A DNA stretch of 64,000 nucleotides from the NCBI RefSeq assembly GCF_015475875.1, contig NZ_JADKYM010000002.1, positions 124,001 through 188,000 of the forward strand, written 5' to 3'. Each line of letters starts with the position of its first letter. Position 1 is the first letter of the stretch. The notes beneath the pieces are model-generated. The model did not search any database and was not told the DNA's origin. It was given only the letters and a program-made list of their open reading frames with translations. This document shows, piece after piece, positions 26,176 to 34,903 of this stretch. The DNA is from Sphingopyxis solisilvae (lineage in GTDB: Bacteria > Pseudomonadota > Alphaproteobacteria > Sphingomonadales > Sphingomonadaceae). The position numbers were made by a program, and so were the translations under genes.

Positions 26176-28288
26176 GGGGTTGATCCTCCATATGCGCGTC
26201 GGGACCGGTCGCGAGGCGCGGCATTTCGGCGCCGATCGTCGCGACGATTTCGGTCTGCTTGTTGGCCGGGATTTCGAGGTACGAGATCACGGCGACGTCG
26301 GGGAATGTCGCGCGCACCAGCCGCGACAGCGCCGACCGGCAGAGCGGCGAGGCGACCAGTGCAAAGCTGCGCGTCTGGAGCAGCAGCGGTTCGACTGCCT
26401 GGCCGACCTGTTCGATGATCTTCATCGCCATGCCATGCTCGAACGGCCATTCGGCCCCCGGATTGGCGCGCACCGACTGGTTGAGCAGCATTTCGATGTC
26501 GGGGCTGAAGGTCACGACGGGCAGCGGCATCCGGCTGGGCACGATGGTCTGGACGATCAGCGCGCCGATGCGCTGGCGCACTGCCTCGACCAGATCGACT
26601 TCGTTCAGCTGCTGCGCCGCCAGCGTGACCATCGCCTCGGCGATCTTGCGGAAATCGCGCAGCGGCACGCGCTCGACGAGCAGCGCCTTGCACAGGCCGG
26701 CGACCCGCGGCAGCGCATAGCCCTGCGGGCTCAGATTCTGGGCCAGCTGCGGATAATGAATCTTCAGATTGTCGATCAGCGCCTGCGCATCGTCGATGCC
26801 GAACAGTTCGGCGGCCGACCCGACGATGCTGTTGTTCAGGTGCGTCGCGACCACGGTCGCCGGATCGACGACGGTATAGCCGGCGGCGATCGCGTCGTGC
26901 TGCGTCGCCTTCGGTATCCACAGCGCGTCGAGTCCGAAGGTCGGATCCTTGCACGGGCGTCCGGCCACCTTGGTGACGAGGTCACCCGAATCGAGCGCGA
27001 GCATTTCGTTAGGGAACACCTCGTCCTCCCCGACGATCACCCCGGCGACCGAGATGCGATAGACATTGCCGGGCAGCGACAGGTCGTCGCTGACCTTGAC
27101 CGGCGGCACGACAAAGCCGAGTTCTTTCGACAACTGGCGGCGAATGCCGGTGATCCGCGTCATCAGCGGCGCACCCTTGCGTTCGTCGACCAGGCTGACC
27201 AGCGCATAGCCGATTTCCAGCTGGCACGCGCTGGCGTCGCTGACGTCGGCCCATTCGATGTGGTGCGGATCGAGCGCCGGTGCGGCCGGTTCGGGCGTTG
27301 CGGCGACCGCGGTTGCCGAACGACGCAGGTGCCAGCCGACGGCAAAGGACAATGCTGACGCAGGCAGGATCAGCATCTGTGGCATCGCCGGCACGAGTCC
27401 GAGAATGAACAGGATGCCGCCGACCGCCATCCAGACCGACGGCGCCGAGAACTGGCTGCCGATCTGGCCGCTGAGGTCGAAAGGCGACGCGACGCGGGTT
27501 ACAATGGCGGCAGCGGCGATCGACAGCAACAGCGCCGGGATCTGCGCGACCAGCGCGTCGCCGATCGCGAGCGTCACATAGGTGCTGCCCGCGGCGGAAA
27601 AGCTGAGGCCATGGCTGAACATGCCCAGGATCAGCCCGCCGACAATGTTGACGAACAGGATCAGCAGGCCGGCGATGGCATCGCCCTTCACGAACTTCGA
27701 AGCACCGTCCATCGAGCCATAGAAATCGGCTTCGGTCGCCACTTCCTGGCGCCGCGTTTTGGCTTCCTCGGGCGTCAGCAACCCGGCGTTGAGGTCGGCG
27801 TCGATCGCCATCTGCTTGCCGGGCAGCGCGTCGAGGGTGAAGCGCGCCGACACTTCGGACACACGGCCTGCACCTTTGGTGATGACGACCATGTTGATGA
27901 TCATCAGCACGAAGAACACGAACAGCCCGACAACATAGTCGCCGCCGATCAGCACCTGGCCAAAGGCCTCGATCACATGGCCTGCTGCCGCGGTACCCTC
28001 GTGGCCGTTGACCAGAACGACGCGTGTCGACGCGACGTTGAGCGCAAGGCGGAACAATGTCGCGAGCAACAAAACCGTGGGGAAAGAAGAGAAATCGAGC
28101 GGTTTGGCGGCCGACAACGCGACCATCAGGATCGCGAGACTGATCATGATATTGCCGACAAAGCTGATGTCGAGGATCAGCGGCGTCACCGGGATCACCA
28201 TCAGCGCGACCAGGATGAGCATCCCGAGCGGCAGGGCCGAGGCGCCGGCAATGCGCCCGAGGTTGCGAAGGTTCAGCGCGGAGGTCAT
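26165..28288 (-). CDS. flhA: Flagellar biosynthesis protein FlhA
   Basis: A 707-aa export-gate protein of the flagellar type III secretion apparatus. Eight hydrophobic helices occupy roughly residues 15-330. The FHIPEP signature covers MIINMVVITKGAGRVSEVSARF and LDALPGKQMAIDADLNAG, followed by EATDFYGSMDGASKFVKGD-like sequence. The cytoplasmic C-terminal ring domain (from about 350) includes GVIVGEDEVFPNEML and RRLTFPDVAVISYLEI-like segments. The start overlaps the transglycosylase stop by four bases. No flhF or flhG follows, and fliA comes directly next. Confidence 0.97.
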   Translation of the reverse strand: MTSALNLRNLGRIAGASALPLGMLILVALMVIPVTPLILDISFVGNIMISLAILMVALSAAKPLDFSSFPTVLLLATLFRLALNVASTRVVLVNGHEGTAAAGHVIEAFGQVLIGGDYVVGLFVFFVLMIINMVVITKGAGRVSEVSARFTLDALPGKQMAIDADLNAGLLTPEEAKTRRQEVATEADFYGSMDGASKFVKGDAIAGLLILFVNIVGGLILGMFSHGLSFSAAGSTYVTLAIGDALVAQIPALLLSIAAAAIVTRVASPFDLSGQIGSQFSAPSVWMAVGGILFILGLVPAMPQMLILPASALSFAVGWHLRRSATAVAATPEPAAPALDPHHIEWADVSDASACQLEIGYALVSLVDERKGAPLMTRITGIRRQLSKELGFVVPPVKVSDDLSLPGNVYRISVAGVIVGEDEVFPNEMLALDSGDLVTKVAGRPCKDPTFGLDALWIPKATQHDAIAAGYTVVDPATVVATHLNNSIVGSAAELFGIDDAQALIDNLKIHYPQLAQNLSPQGYALPRVAGLCKALLVERVPLRDFRKIAEAMVTLAAQQLNEVDLVEAVRQRIGALIVQTIVPSRMPLPVVTFSPDIEMLLNQSVRANPGAEWPFEHGMAMKIIEQVGQAVEPLLLQTRSFALVASPLCRSALSRLVRATFPDVAVISYLEIPANKQTEIVATIGAEMPRLATGPDAHMEDQPHEN

Positions 28289-29109
28289 ATGGCGCCGCCC
28301 GACAGCGAGGCCAGCCGCCGATACGCATCGGCGGCAAAGCCCATCGAAAGTTTTTTCGGCATGGGTTGAATATCCATCATGGGGAGGGGCGGGCGGTTGC
28401 CGCCGCCGGCGAGGCCGCTGTCACTGCGGCTGTGCGCCGCCCAGCCCGCCGGCGCGAAGGGTTTCATATTCTCGGTCTTGCCGCCGTTCTCCAGCTTGGC
28501 GCGGAAACGGTCGCGGATCTCGCCAAGGCTGCGCATGCTGCCGTCGGGGGCGTAAAAGACCGAGCGGTTGGCGGCGGCGGCTTCGGGCATCATCGGCGCG
28601 CCGGGCTGGTCGGGATTGGCGTCGAGCGCGGCCAGGAAACGGGCGGCGCCGCCCGATCCCAGAAAATGTGCGAGATACAGGTCGACGGGTTCGGCGCTGC
28701 GGCCGATCCGGCTTTCGAGATAGGCGCGGTTGTCGCCGGTCAGTGCCGCCGCCATCGTCGACGCCGCAAACGGATCATCGCGCAGATCGAATATCTGTTG
28801 CCGCAACGCCGGGTCGGCGACAGTCAAGCGTCCCGACGCGTCGCGGCCGATCGCCTCGGCCGCCCAGGCCAGACCATGATTGGCTCCGTGGCGGTCGAGC
28901 GTCGCGAGCCACGTCTGTTTGGTGAACTGATACAGGCCGCGCGCCGACGAGGTTGCCGCTTTGGCGGTCGGATTATAGCCGCTCTCGACCCGCGCGACGT
29001 CGACCAGATAGTCGAAATCGATGCCCGTGCGCGCCGATGCCATTTGCACCGCGTCCACAACGGGTGCGGCGATGTGGCGGCCTGGCTGGGAATTGCTGAC
29101 GACGTTCAT
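28285..29109 (-). CDS. Flagellum-associated lytic transglycosylase (SLT domain)
   Basis: A 274-aa protein with an SLT-type domain at about residues 14-180. The catalytic glutamate is in VARVESGYNPTAKAA (Glu42), followed by SSARGLYQFTKQTWLATL. The C-terminal 90 residues are low-complexity. There is no classical signal peptide, so it may be exported by the flagellar apparatus. It probably opens the peptidoglycan for the rod, replacing the muramidase domain missing from FlgJ. The start at 29109 is fixed by a sigma-54 promoter whose -12 element lies at 29141-29144. An in-frame ATG at 29148 would sit inside that promoter. Confidence 0.88.
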   Translation of the reverse strand: MNVVSNSQPGRHIAAPVVDAVQMASARTGIDFDYLVDVARVESGYNPTAKAATSSARGLYQFTKQTWLATLDRHGANHGLAWAAEAIGRDASGRLTVADPALRQQIFDLRDDPFAASTMAAALTGDNRAYLESRIGRSAEPVDLYLAHFLGSGGAARFLAALDANPDQPGAPMMPEAAAANRSVFYAPDGSMRSLGEIRDRFRAKLENGGKTENMKPFAPAGWAAHSRSDSGLAGGGNRPPLPMMDIQPMPKKLSMGFAADAYRRLASLSGGAI

Positions 29110-29140
29110 AATCTGGTTCCGCTGGTTCGGCGAAACCAAA

Positions 29141-29155
29141 GCAATCATCGTGCCA
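29141..29155 (-). promoter_or_regulatory. Sigma-54 promoter of the transglycosylase-flhA-fliA operon
   Basis: On the minus strand TGGCAC-GATGA-TTGC is a perfect -24/-12 element, 32 bp ahead of the ATG at 29109. Predicted transcription starts about 20 nt before the gene. Confidence 0.88.
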
Positions 29156-29187
29156 TTTAGGGTTAATGGCAGATATGCAACGATTTA

Positions 29188-29487
29188 TCAGTAGCTTAAT
29201 GCAGCTCCACGATGATGGGTGCCGCGAATTTCGTGGTTCCTGTCAATCCGCTGACGCGTCCAGTCCTTCAGCACGTTGACGCGGATCGCTGCCGCTTCGA
29301 GCTGGCGCAAGGTTTTTCCGATCAGCAACTGGGCACGCTGTTCGCTGCCGGCCGGAATGCCGGTGCCGCGAAACAGGATAACCGCCGTGGCCAGCTCTTC
29401 GGTCGCCGCGATGATGGCGCCTGCGTCGTGGCCGTCGAGCGCGTCGACCAGCGTGTCGAGCCGCGATTGCACATCGTCCAGCATCAT
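29188..29487 (-). CDS. flgN: FlgN-like flagellar export chaperone (probable)
   Basis: A 99-aa helical protein: MMLDDVQSRLDTLVDALDGH, then AIIAATEELATAVILFRG and AQLLIGKTLRQLEAAAIRVNVL. The family is weakly conserved. The call rests on small size, helical make-up and the four-base overlap with flgM, since flgM-flgN is a standard pair. FlgN holds the hook-filament junction proteins FlgK and FlgL for export. The sequence itself has no decisive motif, so a different small flagellar protein is possible. Confidence 0.55.
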   Translation of the reverse strand: MMLDDVQSRLDTLVDALDGHDAGAIIAATEELATAVILFRGTGIPAGSEQRAQLLIGKTLRQLEAAAIRVNVLKDWTRQRIDRNHEIRGTHHRGAALSY

Positions 29488-29789
29488 TCGCCCCCGCCAT
29501 TGTGATAGTCGATCATGGCGCTGGCAATGATCGCGGGATGCACACCATAGTTGCCGCTGGCGATTGCGGTGCGCAACGCGGCGACGCGGCCGACATCGAC
29601 GGGCGGCGCTTCGGTGGCGAGCGCCGCCGACAGCCGGACAAGGCGCGCGACCGGCACATGGTCGGCGACCGGCTGCGCCGACGCTGCGGCGCGCGTCTGC
29701 GGCGCCCCGGCGTCGCGCGTGACGCTGCGCGGCGGGGCCGCGCGGACGATGCCGCCGACGGGTCCGATCTTGCTGCTGTCACCCGACAT
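29484..29789 (-). CDS. flgM: Anti-sigma-28 factor FlgM
   Basis: A 101-aa protein. A flexible Ala/Pro-rich N-terminal half is followed by the FlgM sigma-binding region VDVGRVAALRTAIASGNYGV and HPAIIASAMI. FlgM holds FliA inactive until it is secreted through the finished hook. The ATG at 29789 follows GGAGG and is preferred over an ATG at 29801. It has a sigma-28-like promoter at 29843-29870, which would put it under the control of the factor it inhibits. Confidence 0.88.
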   Translation of the reverse strand: MSGDSSKIGPVGGIVRAAPPRSVTRDAGAPQTRAAASAQPVADHVPVARLVRLSAALATEAPPVDVGRVAALRTAIASGNYGVHPAIIASAMIDYHNGGGE

Positions 29790-29842
29790 AAATGCCTCCA
29801 TCCGATGCCGTCAGAAAGATGACGGCGCGGTTCACGAAGGTC

Positions 29843-29870
29843 TTAACGGATGCTTGCCGCGACGATTAAG
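29843..29870 (-). promoter_or_regulatory. Sigma-28-like promoter of flgM-flgN
   Basis: On the minus strand CTTAA (29866-29870), a 15-bp spacer and TCCGTTAA (29843-29850). The same pattern and spacer occur before fliC, fliD and motA. It resembles the FliA consensus TAAA-N15-GCCGATAA. Confidence 0.75.
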
Positions 29871-29886
29871 GCGGTTCGCCGATTTT

Positions 29887-29935
29887 GGCAAAAGAATGGC
29901 CCGGCGATGTCGGAATGCCGAGCATCACCGGGCCA
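29887..29935 (-). terminator. Rho-independent terminator after flgA
   Basis: A strong hairpin with TGGCCCGG / CCGGGCCA outer arms and a GATG/CATC inner stem (29897-29935), followed on the minus strand by TTCTTTTGCC. It lies 53 bp beyond the flgA stop and insulates flgA from flgM. Confidence 0.8.
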
Positions 29936-29988
29936 GGGGCAGGGTAGGTTGCTGAGGAGAGGTGCGCGCGTTGCGACGCCGGCCCGTC

Positions 29989-30519
29989 TCAGTCGATCAG
30001 GCGGGCACGACCGGGACCGGTAACGGTGGCGCTGAGCGCCGACTTTGTGTGACTGCCGCGCAGGCCGATGGTCTCGCCGACGCGGCCATCCTGGGTCGCG
30101 ACGGCTGTGTAGCTGACCGAATAGCTGTCGGTATCGATGGTGACGCGAACATTGTCGCCGCGGCGGATGACGGGCGCCGCAACCGCCGGCCTGGCAAGGC
30201 TGGCCGGGACGGCAACCGCGCCGTCTGGGGTGGATAGCGGAACGCGCAAGCGCCAGCCGATCGTGGCACAGCGGACCGCCAGCGCATTGGCGTCGATCGC
30301 GGTCACCGACACCTGTTCGGGGCAGCGTGCAAGTTTGATCCGGCGATCAATCGGGGTTGCGGTGCGGCCGAGCGCGCTGGCCACCATCGCGGTCAGCGCG
30401 TCGATGGTCTGCCAGTCCTCGCTGGCCTGTTCGGCGCGGGCGGGCGTTGCCGCGGCGGTTGCCAACGCCGCACCGGTGGCAAGGCACAACGCCCGGCGTA
30501 GGAAAGTGGTGGCGGACAA
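29989..30519 (-). CDS. flgA: Flagella basal body P-ring formation protein FlgA
   Basis: A 176-aa periplasmic chaperone for the FlgI P-ring. A signal peptide ends near residue 29 ([10 protein letters not shown]). The C-terminal SAF-like region carries [20 protein letters not shown], then [19 protein letters not shown], the FlgA hallmark. The start is a TTG at 30519 with GGAG eight bases ahead, because no ATG or GTG begins a complete signal peptide. It is divergent from flgB, with its own sigma-54 promoter. Confidence 0.92.
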   Translation of the reverse strand: MSATTFLRRALCLATGAALATAAATPARAEQASEDWQTIDALTAMVASALGRTATPIDRRIKLARCPEQVSVTAIDANALAVRCATIGWRLRVPLSTPDGAVAVPASLARPAVAAPVIRRGDNVRVTIDTDSYSVSYTAVATQDGRVGETIGLRGSHTKSALSATVTGPGRARLID

Positions 30520-30560
30520 GATCGATCTCCTTATGCTCCGACGGACTGTTCCTGCCCGGT

Positions 30561-30575
30561 GCAGGAAGCGTGCCA
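30561..30575 (-). promoter_or_regulatory. Sigma-54 promoter of flgA
   Basis: Minus strand TGGCAC-GCTTC-CTGC. The -24 element is perfect and the -12 element has one change (C for T) with correct spacing. It lies 42 bp ahead of the flgA TTG. Confidence 0.72.
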
Positions 30576-30696
30576 GTCGCGCTTTGGGGCGCGTGTCCGT
30601 CAGCGGAAAATAGCGCGCGTCGGATTTTTGACGTCGATGCCCGGCAGCGCGGCCGGCAGGCCATCAACCCCATATAAATGCGTGATTTTCCGATTT

Positions 30697-30711
30697 TGGC
30701 ACGGTGATTGC
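30697..30711 (+). promoter_or_regulatory. Sigma-54 promoter of the flgB-flgL operon
   Basis: TGGCAC-GGTGA-TTGC, a perfect -24/-12 element with an A/T-rich flank, 73 bp ahead of flgB. Confidence 0.9.
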
Positions 30712-30783
30712 TTCATTCCTTGTGTCTTCCGCGCGCCTGCACCGGTTCCGGTCGGTCGGGCAAGCGGCGAAGGAAGGATAGTG

Positions 30784-31125
30784 ATGATGGCATCCGAGAA
30801 ACTCTTTGGCCTGCATGCGACAGCGCTCCAGCTGCGCAGTCAGCGCATGATGATGCTCGCGTCGAACATCGCCAATGCAGCTACGCCGGGTTACAAGGCG
30901 CGCGACCTGGATTTTGCCAAGGCGCTCGATCTTGCCAAGCGGGGCGCCGCGACCGAGGGCGCGATTGCCTATCGCGTGCCGGTGCAGGCGTCGCTCGACG
31001 GCAATACCGTCGAAATGGCGACCGAACAGACGGCGTTTGCCGAAAACGCCCTCGCTTACCGGTCCAGCCTCGCCTTCCTCAACGGCCGCGTCAACACTTT
31101 GACGCGCGCGATCAAGGGCGAATGA
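30784..31125 (+). CDS. flgB: Flagellar basal body rod protein FlgB
   Basis: A 113-aa proximal rod subunit. [21 protein letters not shown] is the rod-protein N-terminal motif, and the C-terminal helix [16 protein letters not shown] closes the coiled-coil D0 domain. It assembles between the MS ring and FlgC. ATG at 30784 follows AAGGAAGGA (a second ATG is at 30787). It is the first gene of a continuous flgBCDEFGHIJKL series that starts behind a perfect sigma-54 promoter. Confidence 0.93.
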   Translation: MMASEKLFGLHATALQLRSQRMMMLASNIANAATPGYKARDLDFAKALDLAKRGAATEGAIAYRVPVQASLDGNTVEMATEQTAFAENALAYRSSLAFLNGRVNTLTRAIKGE

Positions 31126-31532
31126 CGATGAACGGCAACTTCTCCGTCTTCGACATCAGCGGTCGCGCGATGTCGGCGCAGCTCGTCCGGCTCAACACCA
31201 CCGCTTCGAACCTGGCCAACGCCGGGACGATCGCGGGCAGCGAGGCCGAGGCCTTCCGCTCGCTCAAGCCCGTCTTTCGTACCGTCATGGACGCCCACGG
31301 GCGCGCGACGGTGCAGGTCGACCAGGTGACGACCTCGAAAATGGCGCCGTCGAAACGGCACGATCCGTCGAACCCGCTCGCCGACCAGGACGGCAACGTC
31401 TGGCAGGCCGCGGTCGATAGCGCGGCCGAGATGGTCGAGATGGTCGAAACGGCGCGCCAGTATCAAAGCAACGTCCAGGTCCTCGAAACCGCCAAGGGTC
31501 TGATCAACGAAACGCTGCGGTTGGGACAATAA
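31122..31532 (+). CDS. flgC: Flagellar basal body rod protein FlgC
   Basis: A 136-aa rod subunit. The N-terminus [20 protein letters not shown], then [20 protein letters not shown], is the FlgC version of the rod motif. The C-terminal helix [20 protein letters not shown] plus [15 protein letters not shown] completes D0. The start overlaps the flgB stop by four bases (ATGA). The family is normally about 135-140 aa, so it is complete. Confidence 0.95.
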   Translation: MTMNGNFSVFDISGRAMSAQLVRLNTTASNLANAGTIAGSEAEAFRSLKPVFRTVMDAHGRATVQVDQVTTSKMAPSKRHDPSNPLADQDGNVWQAAVDSAAEMVEMVETARQYQSNVQVLETAKGLINETLRLGQ

Positions 31533-31533
31533 G

Positions 31534-31827
31534 ATGAGCATCAATGGAATCAGCAACAAGGACCCCGTGTTCCATCCCCCTGGCACCAGCCAGCAGATGG
31601 GCCAGCGCGATTTCCTGCGGCTGATGACGGCGCAGCTGTCGCAGCAGGATCCGTTCAATCCCGTCGATAACCAGCAGATGGTGGCCCAGATGGCCCAATT
31701 CTCCAGCCTTGCCGGGATCAACGAGACCAATGTGACGCTGCAGAAAATTTCCGAACAACTGTCGGCACAGACGCAGCTGCTCAAAGACATCAAGGCCGCC
31801 ACCCCGGCGCCGACTCCCGCCGCCTAA
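31534..31827 (+). CDS. flgD: Hook assembly scaffold FlgD, N-terminal domain only
   Basis: FlgD caps the growing hook. Only 97 aa are encoded, against roughly 220 in most species. The export and capping region is intact (MGQRDFLRLMTAQLSQQDPF, then NPVDNQQMVAQMAQFSSLAG), but the Tudor and fibronectin-like C-terminal domains are absent. The stop is followed within 14 bp by the flgE ribosome-binding site and start, so a frameshifted remainder is excluded. The protein ends in a Pro/Ala tail. It is either a minimal cap or part of a cap with another component. Confidence 0.9.
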   Translation: MSINGISNKDPVFHPPGTSQQMGQRDFLRLMTAQLSQQDPFNPVDNQQMVAQMAQFSSLAGINETNVTLQKISEQLSAQTQLLKDIKAATPAPTPAA

Positions 31828-31841
31828 GGAAGGAACAACCC

Positions 31842-32669
31842 ATGTCATTCTATATCTCGCTTTCGGGCCTCAAGGGCGCCCAGACCGACATGTCGGTCAT
31901 CTCGAACAACATCGCCAACGCCGGATCGGTCGGCTTCAAGCGCAGCAAGGCGCAGTTCGGCGACATTTTCGCCTCGTCCCCGACCCAGTCGACCAAGATG
32001 ATCGCGGGTCAGGGCCAGCGGCTGAACGGCATCACGCAGCAATTCACGCAGGGGTCGTATGAATCGAGCGAAAAGACGCTCGACATGGCGATCGTCGGCG
32101 AGGGCATGTTTGTCGTGAAGGGCGCGCCGCCGCGCGAACAGGTCACCTATACGCGCAACGGTGCTTTCACGGCGACGCCGGACCGCAACGTCATCGATAC
32201 GACGGGGCAGAAACTTCAACTGTTGCCGGTCGATGCTGCCGGCAATGTGACCGACAACTCGCTTGCCGGAATGTTCGATTTCGTGCTGCCCGAAGGCGCG
32301 CCGGGCGATCCCACCGCGCAGCTGGTCAATGTGTCGATCGGCCTCGACGGGCTGGTCACCGCGACCTTTGCCAATGGCGAAGCCCAGACGCTGGGCAAGA
32401 TTGCCATGGCGACCTTCCCGGCAATGGAGGGGCTGCGCCCTGTCGGCGACGCGCATTGGCAGTCGTCGGGCGAAAGCGGCCCGCCGACCATCGACGCCGC
32501 AACCAACGGCCCGATGGGCGCAATCCGCTCGGGCGCGCTCGAACGCTCGAACGTCGACATCACCGAAGAACTGGTGATGCTGATCGGCGCGCAGCGCAAC
32601 TTCCAGGCGAACGCCAAGGCGATCGAGGGCGCGTCGCAGCTGACCCAGACCATCATCAACATGCGTTGA
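31842..32669 (+). CDS. flgE: Flagellar hook protein FlgE (short form)
   Basis: A 275-aa hook subunit. N-terminal SFYISLSGLKGAQTDMSVIS plus NNIANAGSVGFKRSKAQFGDIF is typical of FlgE. The C-terminus ERSNVDITEELVMLIGAQRN and AIEGASQLTQTIINMR forms the D0 helix. Most FlgE proteins exceed 390 aa. Here the central D2-type insertion is missing, giving a FlgG-like size. Placement between flgD and flgF identifies it as the hook protein. AGGAAGGAAC precedes the ATG. Confidence 0.9.
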   Translation: MSFYISLSGLKGAQTDMSVISNNIANAGSVGFKRSKAQFGDIFASSPTQSTKMIAGQGQRLNGITQQFTQGSYESSEKTLDMAIVGEGMFVVKGAPPREQVTYTRNGAFTATPDRNVIDTTGQKLQLLPVDAAGNVTDNSLAGMFDFVLPEGAPGDPTAQLVNVSIGLDGLVTATFANGEAQTLGKIAMATFPAMEGLRPVGDAHWQSSGESGPPTIDAATNGPMGAIRSGALERSNVDITEELVMLIGAQRNFQANAKAIEGASQLTQTIINMR

Positions 32670-32704
32670 TCCTGCGCGATTGACCGCCTGCCCGGAGCTC
32701 TGCC

Positions 32705-33448
32705 ATGGACCGCCTCATCTATACCAGCCTTACCGCGATGCGGGGCAGTCAGGCCCGGCAGACGGCGATCGCCAACAATCTGGCGAACGCGCAGACGCCC
32801 GGGTTTCGGGCCGACATGGCCGAGGCGCAGGCGCTGTGGCTGAACGGCAGCGGCGCCAATGCGCGCGCCATGTCGTCCGAGGAAGTACTCGGCGCCGACA
32901 TGCGCGCCGGCACCATCACCGCAACCGGCCGCGATCTCGACATTGCCGTCCAGGGCGATGCGCTGCTGGTGGTGCAGGCCAAGGACGGCACCGAGGCCTA
33001 TACACGCCGCGGCGACCTGCAACTGTCGCCCAGCGGGCTGCTCACCACCGGCGACGGTCACCCGGTCCAGGGCGGCCAGGGTCCGGTCACCATCCCCCCC
33101 GCCGACGCGGTTACGATCGACGTCGAGGGCCGGGTATGGATCGTTCCTGCGGGCGGCGATGCCGAAAATCCGCAGGAGGTTGACCGGCTGCGGCTGGCGA
33201 CCCCGGCGGGATCCGACATCGTCAAGGGGCTCGACGGCCTGTTCCGCGTCAAGGGCGACGGCATCCTGCCCGACGACCCCGAGGCGCGGCTCGTGACCCG
33301 CTCGATCGAAGGATCGAATGTCGCCGCCACCACGGCGCTGGTCGAAATGATCGAAGCGAGCCGCAGCTGGGACAATCAGCTGAAACTGATCAGCGATGCG
33401 CGCGAGATGGACAGCGCCACCGCCAGCCTGATGCAGCTTCCCCGTTAA
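32705..33448 (+). CDS. flgF: Flagellar basal body rod protein FlgF
   Basis: A 247-aa proximal rod protein. MDRLIYTSLTAMRGSQARQT plus AIANNLANAQTPGFRADMAE is the FlgF N-terminus. YTRRGDLQLSPSGLLTTGDG is the D1 motif shared with FlgG. VEMIEASRSWDNQLKLISDA is the C-terminal helix. It is placed before flgG as usual. Confidence 0.95.
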   Translation: MDRLIYTSLTAMRGSQARQTAIANNLANAQTPGFRADMAEAQALWLNGSGANARAMSSEEVLGADMRAGTITATGRDLDIAVQGDALLVVQAKDGTEAYTRRGDLQLSPSGLLTTGDGHPVQGGQGPVTIPPADAVTIDVEGRVWIVPAGGDAENPQEVDRLRLATPAGSDIVKGLDGLFRVKGDGILPDDPEARLVTRSIEGSNVAATTALVEMIEASRSWDNQLKLISDAREMDSATASLMQLPR

Positions 33449-33460
33449 GGAGACAATGAC

Positions 33461-34246
33461 ATGAGTTTCGGTGCCTTGCACGTCGCGCGAACCGGTCTGG
33501 ATGCCCAGAGCTTCCGGATGCAGGTGATCGCCAACAACCTCGCCAACGTGAACACCACAGGGTTCAAGCGCGACCGCGCCAGCTTTGAAACGCTGAGCTA
33601 TCAGATGATGACCGCGCCGGGTGCGCCGTCATCGGCGGAAAACCGCTATGCGACCGGGCTCAACCTCGGCACCGGCGTGTCGCTGGGCGGCACGTCGCGC
33701 ATCGATACGCAGGGGACGTTCGCCACCACCGGCAACGCGCTCGACATCGCGATCGACGGCGCCGGCTATTTTCAGGTCGAAATGCCCGACGGGCGGACTG
33801 GCTATACCCGCGCGGGGAATTTCGGCCGCGCGTCTGACGGTACGATCGTGACCTCTGACGGCAAGCCGCTGACCCCCGCCATCCAGATTCCTGAAGATGC
33901 CACCAACGTGTCGATCGGCGCCGACGGCACCGTATCGGCCACGGGGGCCGATGGAACGCTGACCGAACTCGGCCGGATCGAAATTGCGCGTTTCGCCAAC
34001 CCGGCGGGGCTGCAGGCGATCGGCGACAATCTGCTCGTCGAAACCCAGGCATCGGGCGCCCCGCAGGTCGGCGGCGCCGGCGAAGAGGGCCGCGGATCGC
34101 TCCGCGGCGGGATGCTTGAGGGATCGAACGTCAATGTCGTCGAGGAACTGGTCGACATGATCGAGACGCAGCGCGCCTATGAGGTCAATTCGAAGATGAT
34201 CCAGGCCACCGACGAGATGATGAAAAATGCCGCGCAAACGCTCTGA
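33461..34246 (+). CDS. flgG: Flagellar distal rod protein FlgG
   Basis: A 261-aa distal rod subunit of standard length. MQVIANNLANVNTTGFKRDR and ALDIAIDGAGYFQVEMPDGR plus YTRAGNFGRASDGTIVTSDG are typical. EGSNVNVVEELVDMIETQRA and YEVNSKMIQATDEMMKNAAQ form the C-terminal D0 helix. The end overlaps flgH by 20 bp. Confidence 0.96.
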   Translation: MSFGALHVARTGLDAQSFRMQVIANNLANVNTTGFKRDRASFETLSYQMMTAPGAPSSAENRYATGLNLGTGVSLGGTSRIDTQGTFATTGNALDIAIDGAGYFQVEMPDGRTGYTRAGNFGRASDGTIVTSDGKPLTPAIQIPEDATNVSIGADGTVSATGADGTLTELGRIEIARFANPAGLQAIGDNLLVETQASGAPQVGGAGEEGRGSLRGGMLEGSNVNVVEELVDMIETQRAYEVNSKMIQATDEMMKNAAQTL

Positions 34247-34895
34247 ACTTTTGCTTGGCGCGGTCATCGCCCTTGCGCTCGTGCCGTGTGGCGCGGCGGC
34301 AAAGGACAAAATGCCACCCGACGCCTTCGCCGCGACCGCGCCGGTTCCCCCGCCGCCGTTGCCGGCCAACGGCGCGATTTTTCAGGGCAGCTACGCGCCG
34401 TTGACCTCGGGCGGGCGCGCGAGCCAGGTCGGCGATCTCATCACAATCCAGCTGGTCGAGCGCACCGCCGCAACCAAAAGCAATGCCGCGGGGACGCAGC
34501 GCGACGGCAATGTCGGGCTGACCCCGCCATCGACCGGGCCGCTGTCGCTGTTCAACCCCAGCGATATCGCGATGGGCGGCGGGCAGAAATTCAAGGGCAA
34601 GGGCGACGCGTCGCAGTCGAACGCGCTGTCGGGCGAGGTCAGCGTGACGATCGCCGAAATCTATCCCAACGGGACGATGCTGGTGCGCGGCGAAAAGCTG
34701 CTCACGCTCAACCGCGGCGATGAACGGGTGCAGATCGCCGGCATCGTCCGCGCGATGGATATCAGCCCCGACAATCGCGTCCTGTCGACCCGCGTTGCCA
34801 ACGCCACCATCCGCTACGTCGGCAAGGGCGAGATCGCCCGCGCCAGCCAGCAAGGTTGGCTCCAGCGCTTCTTCTCGATCATCAGCCCGTTCTGA
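34227..34895 (+). CDS. flgH: Flagellar L-ring protein FlgH
   Basis: A 222-aa outer-membrane lipoprotein forming the L ring. The N-terminus has a lipoprotein-like signal ending in ALVPC (Cys21). Family blocks are GSYAPLTSGGRASQVGDLIT, IQLVERTAATKSN and GTMLVRGEKLLTLNRGDERV plus QIAGIVRAMDISPDN, ending in GWLQRFFSIISPF. It begins 20 bp inside flgG. Confidence 0.95.
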   Translation: MPRKRSELLLGAVIALALVPCGAAAKDKMPPDAFAATAPVPPPPLPANGAIFQGSYAPLTSGGRASQVGDLITIQLVERTAATKSNAAGTQRDGNVGLTPPSTGPLSLFNPSDIAMGGGQKFKGKGDASQSNALSGEVSVTIAEIYPNGTMLVRGEKLLTLNRGDERVQIAGIVRAMDISPDNRVLSTRVANATIRYVGKGEIARASQQGWLQRFFSIISPF

Positions 34896-34903
34896 AAAGG
34901 AAT

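Noticed and set aside
31534-31827. FlgD read as a frameshifted or broken gene
   Set aside because: There is no room for a lost C-terminal half: flgE starts 14 bp after the stop, with its own ribosome-binding site, and the frame has a normal Pro/Ala tail.
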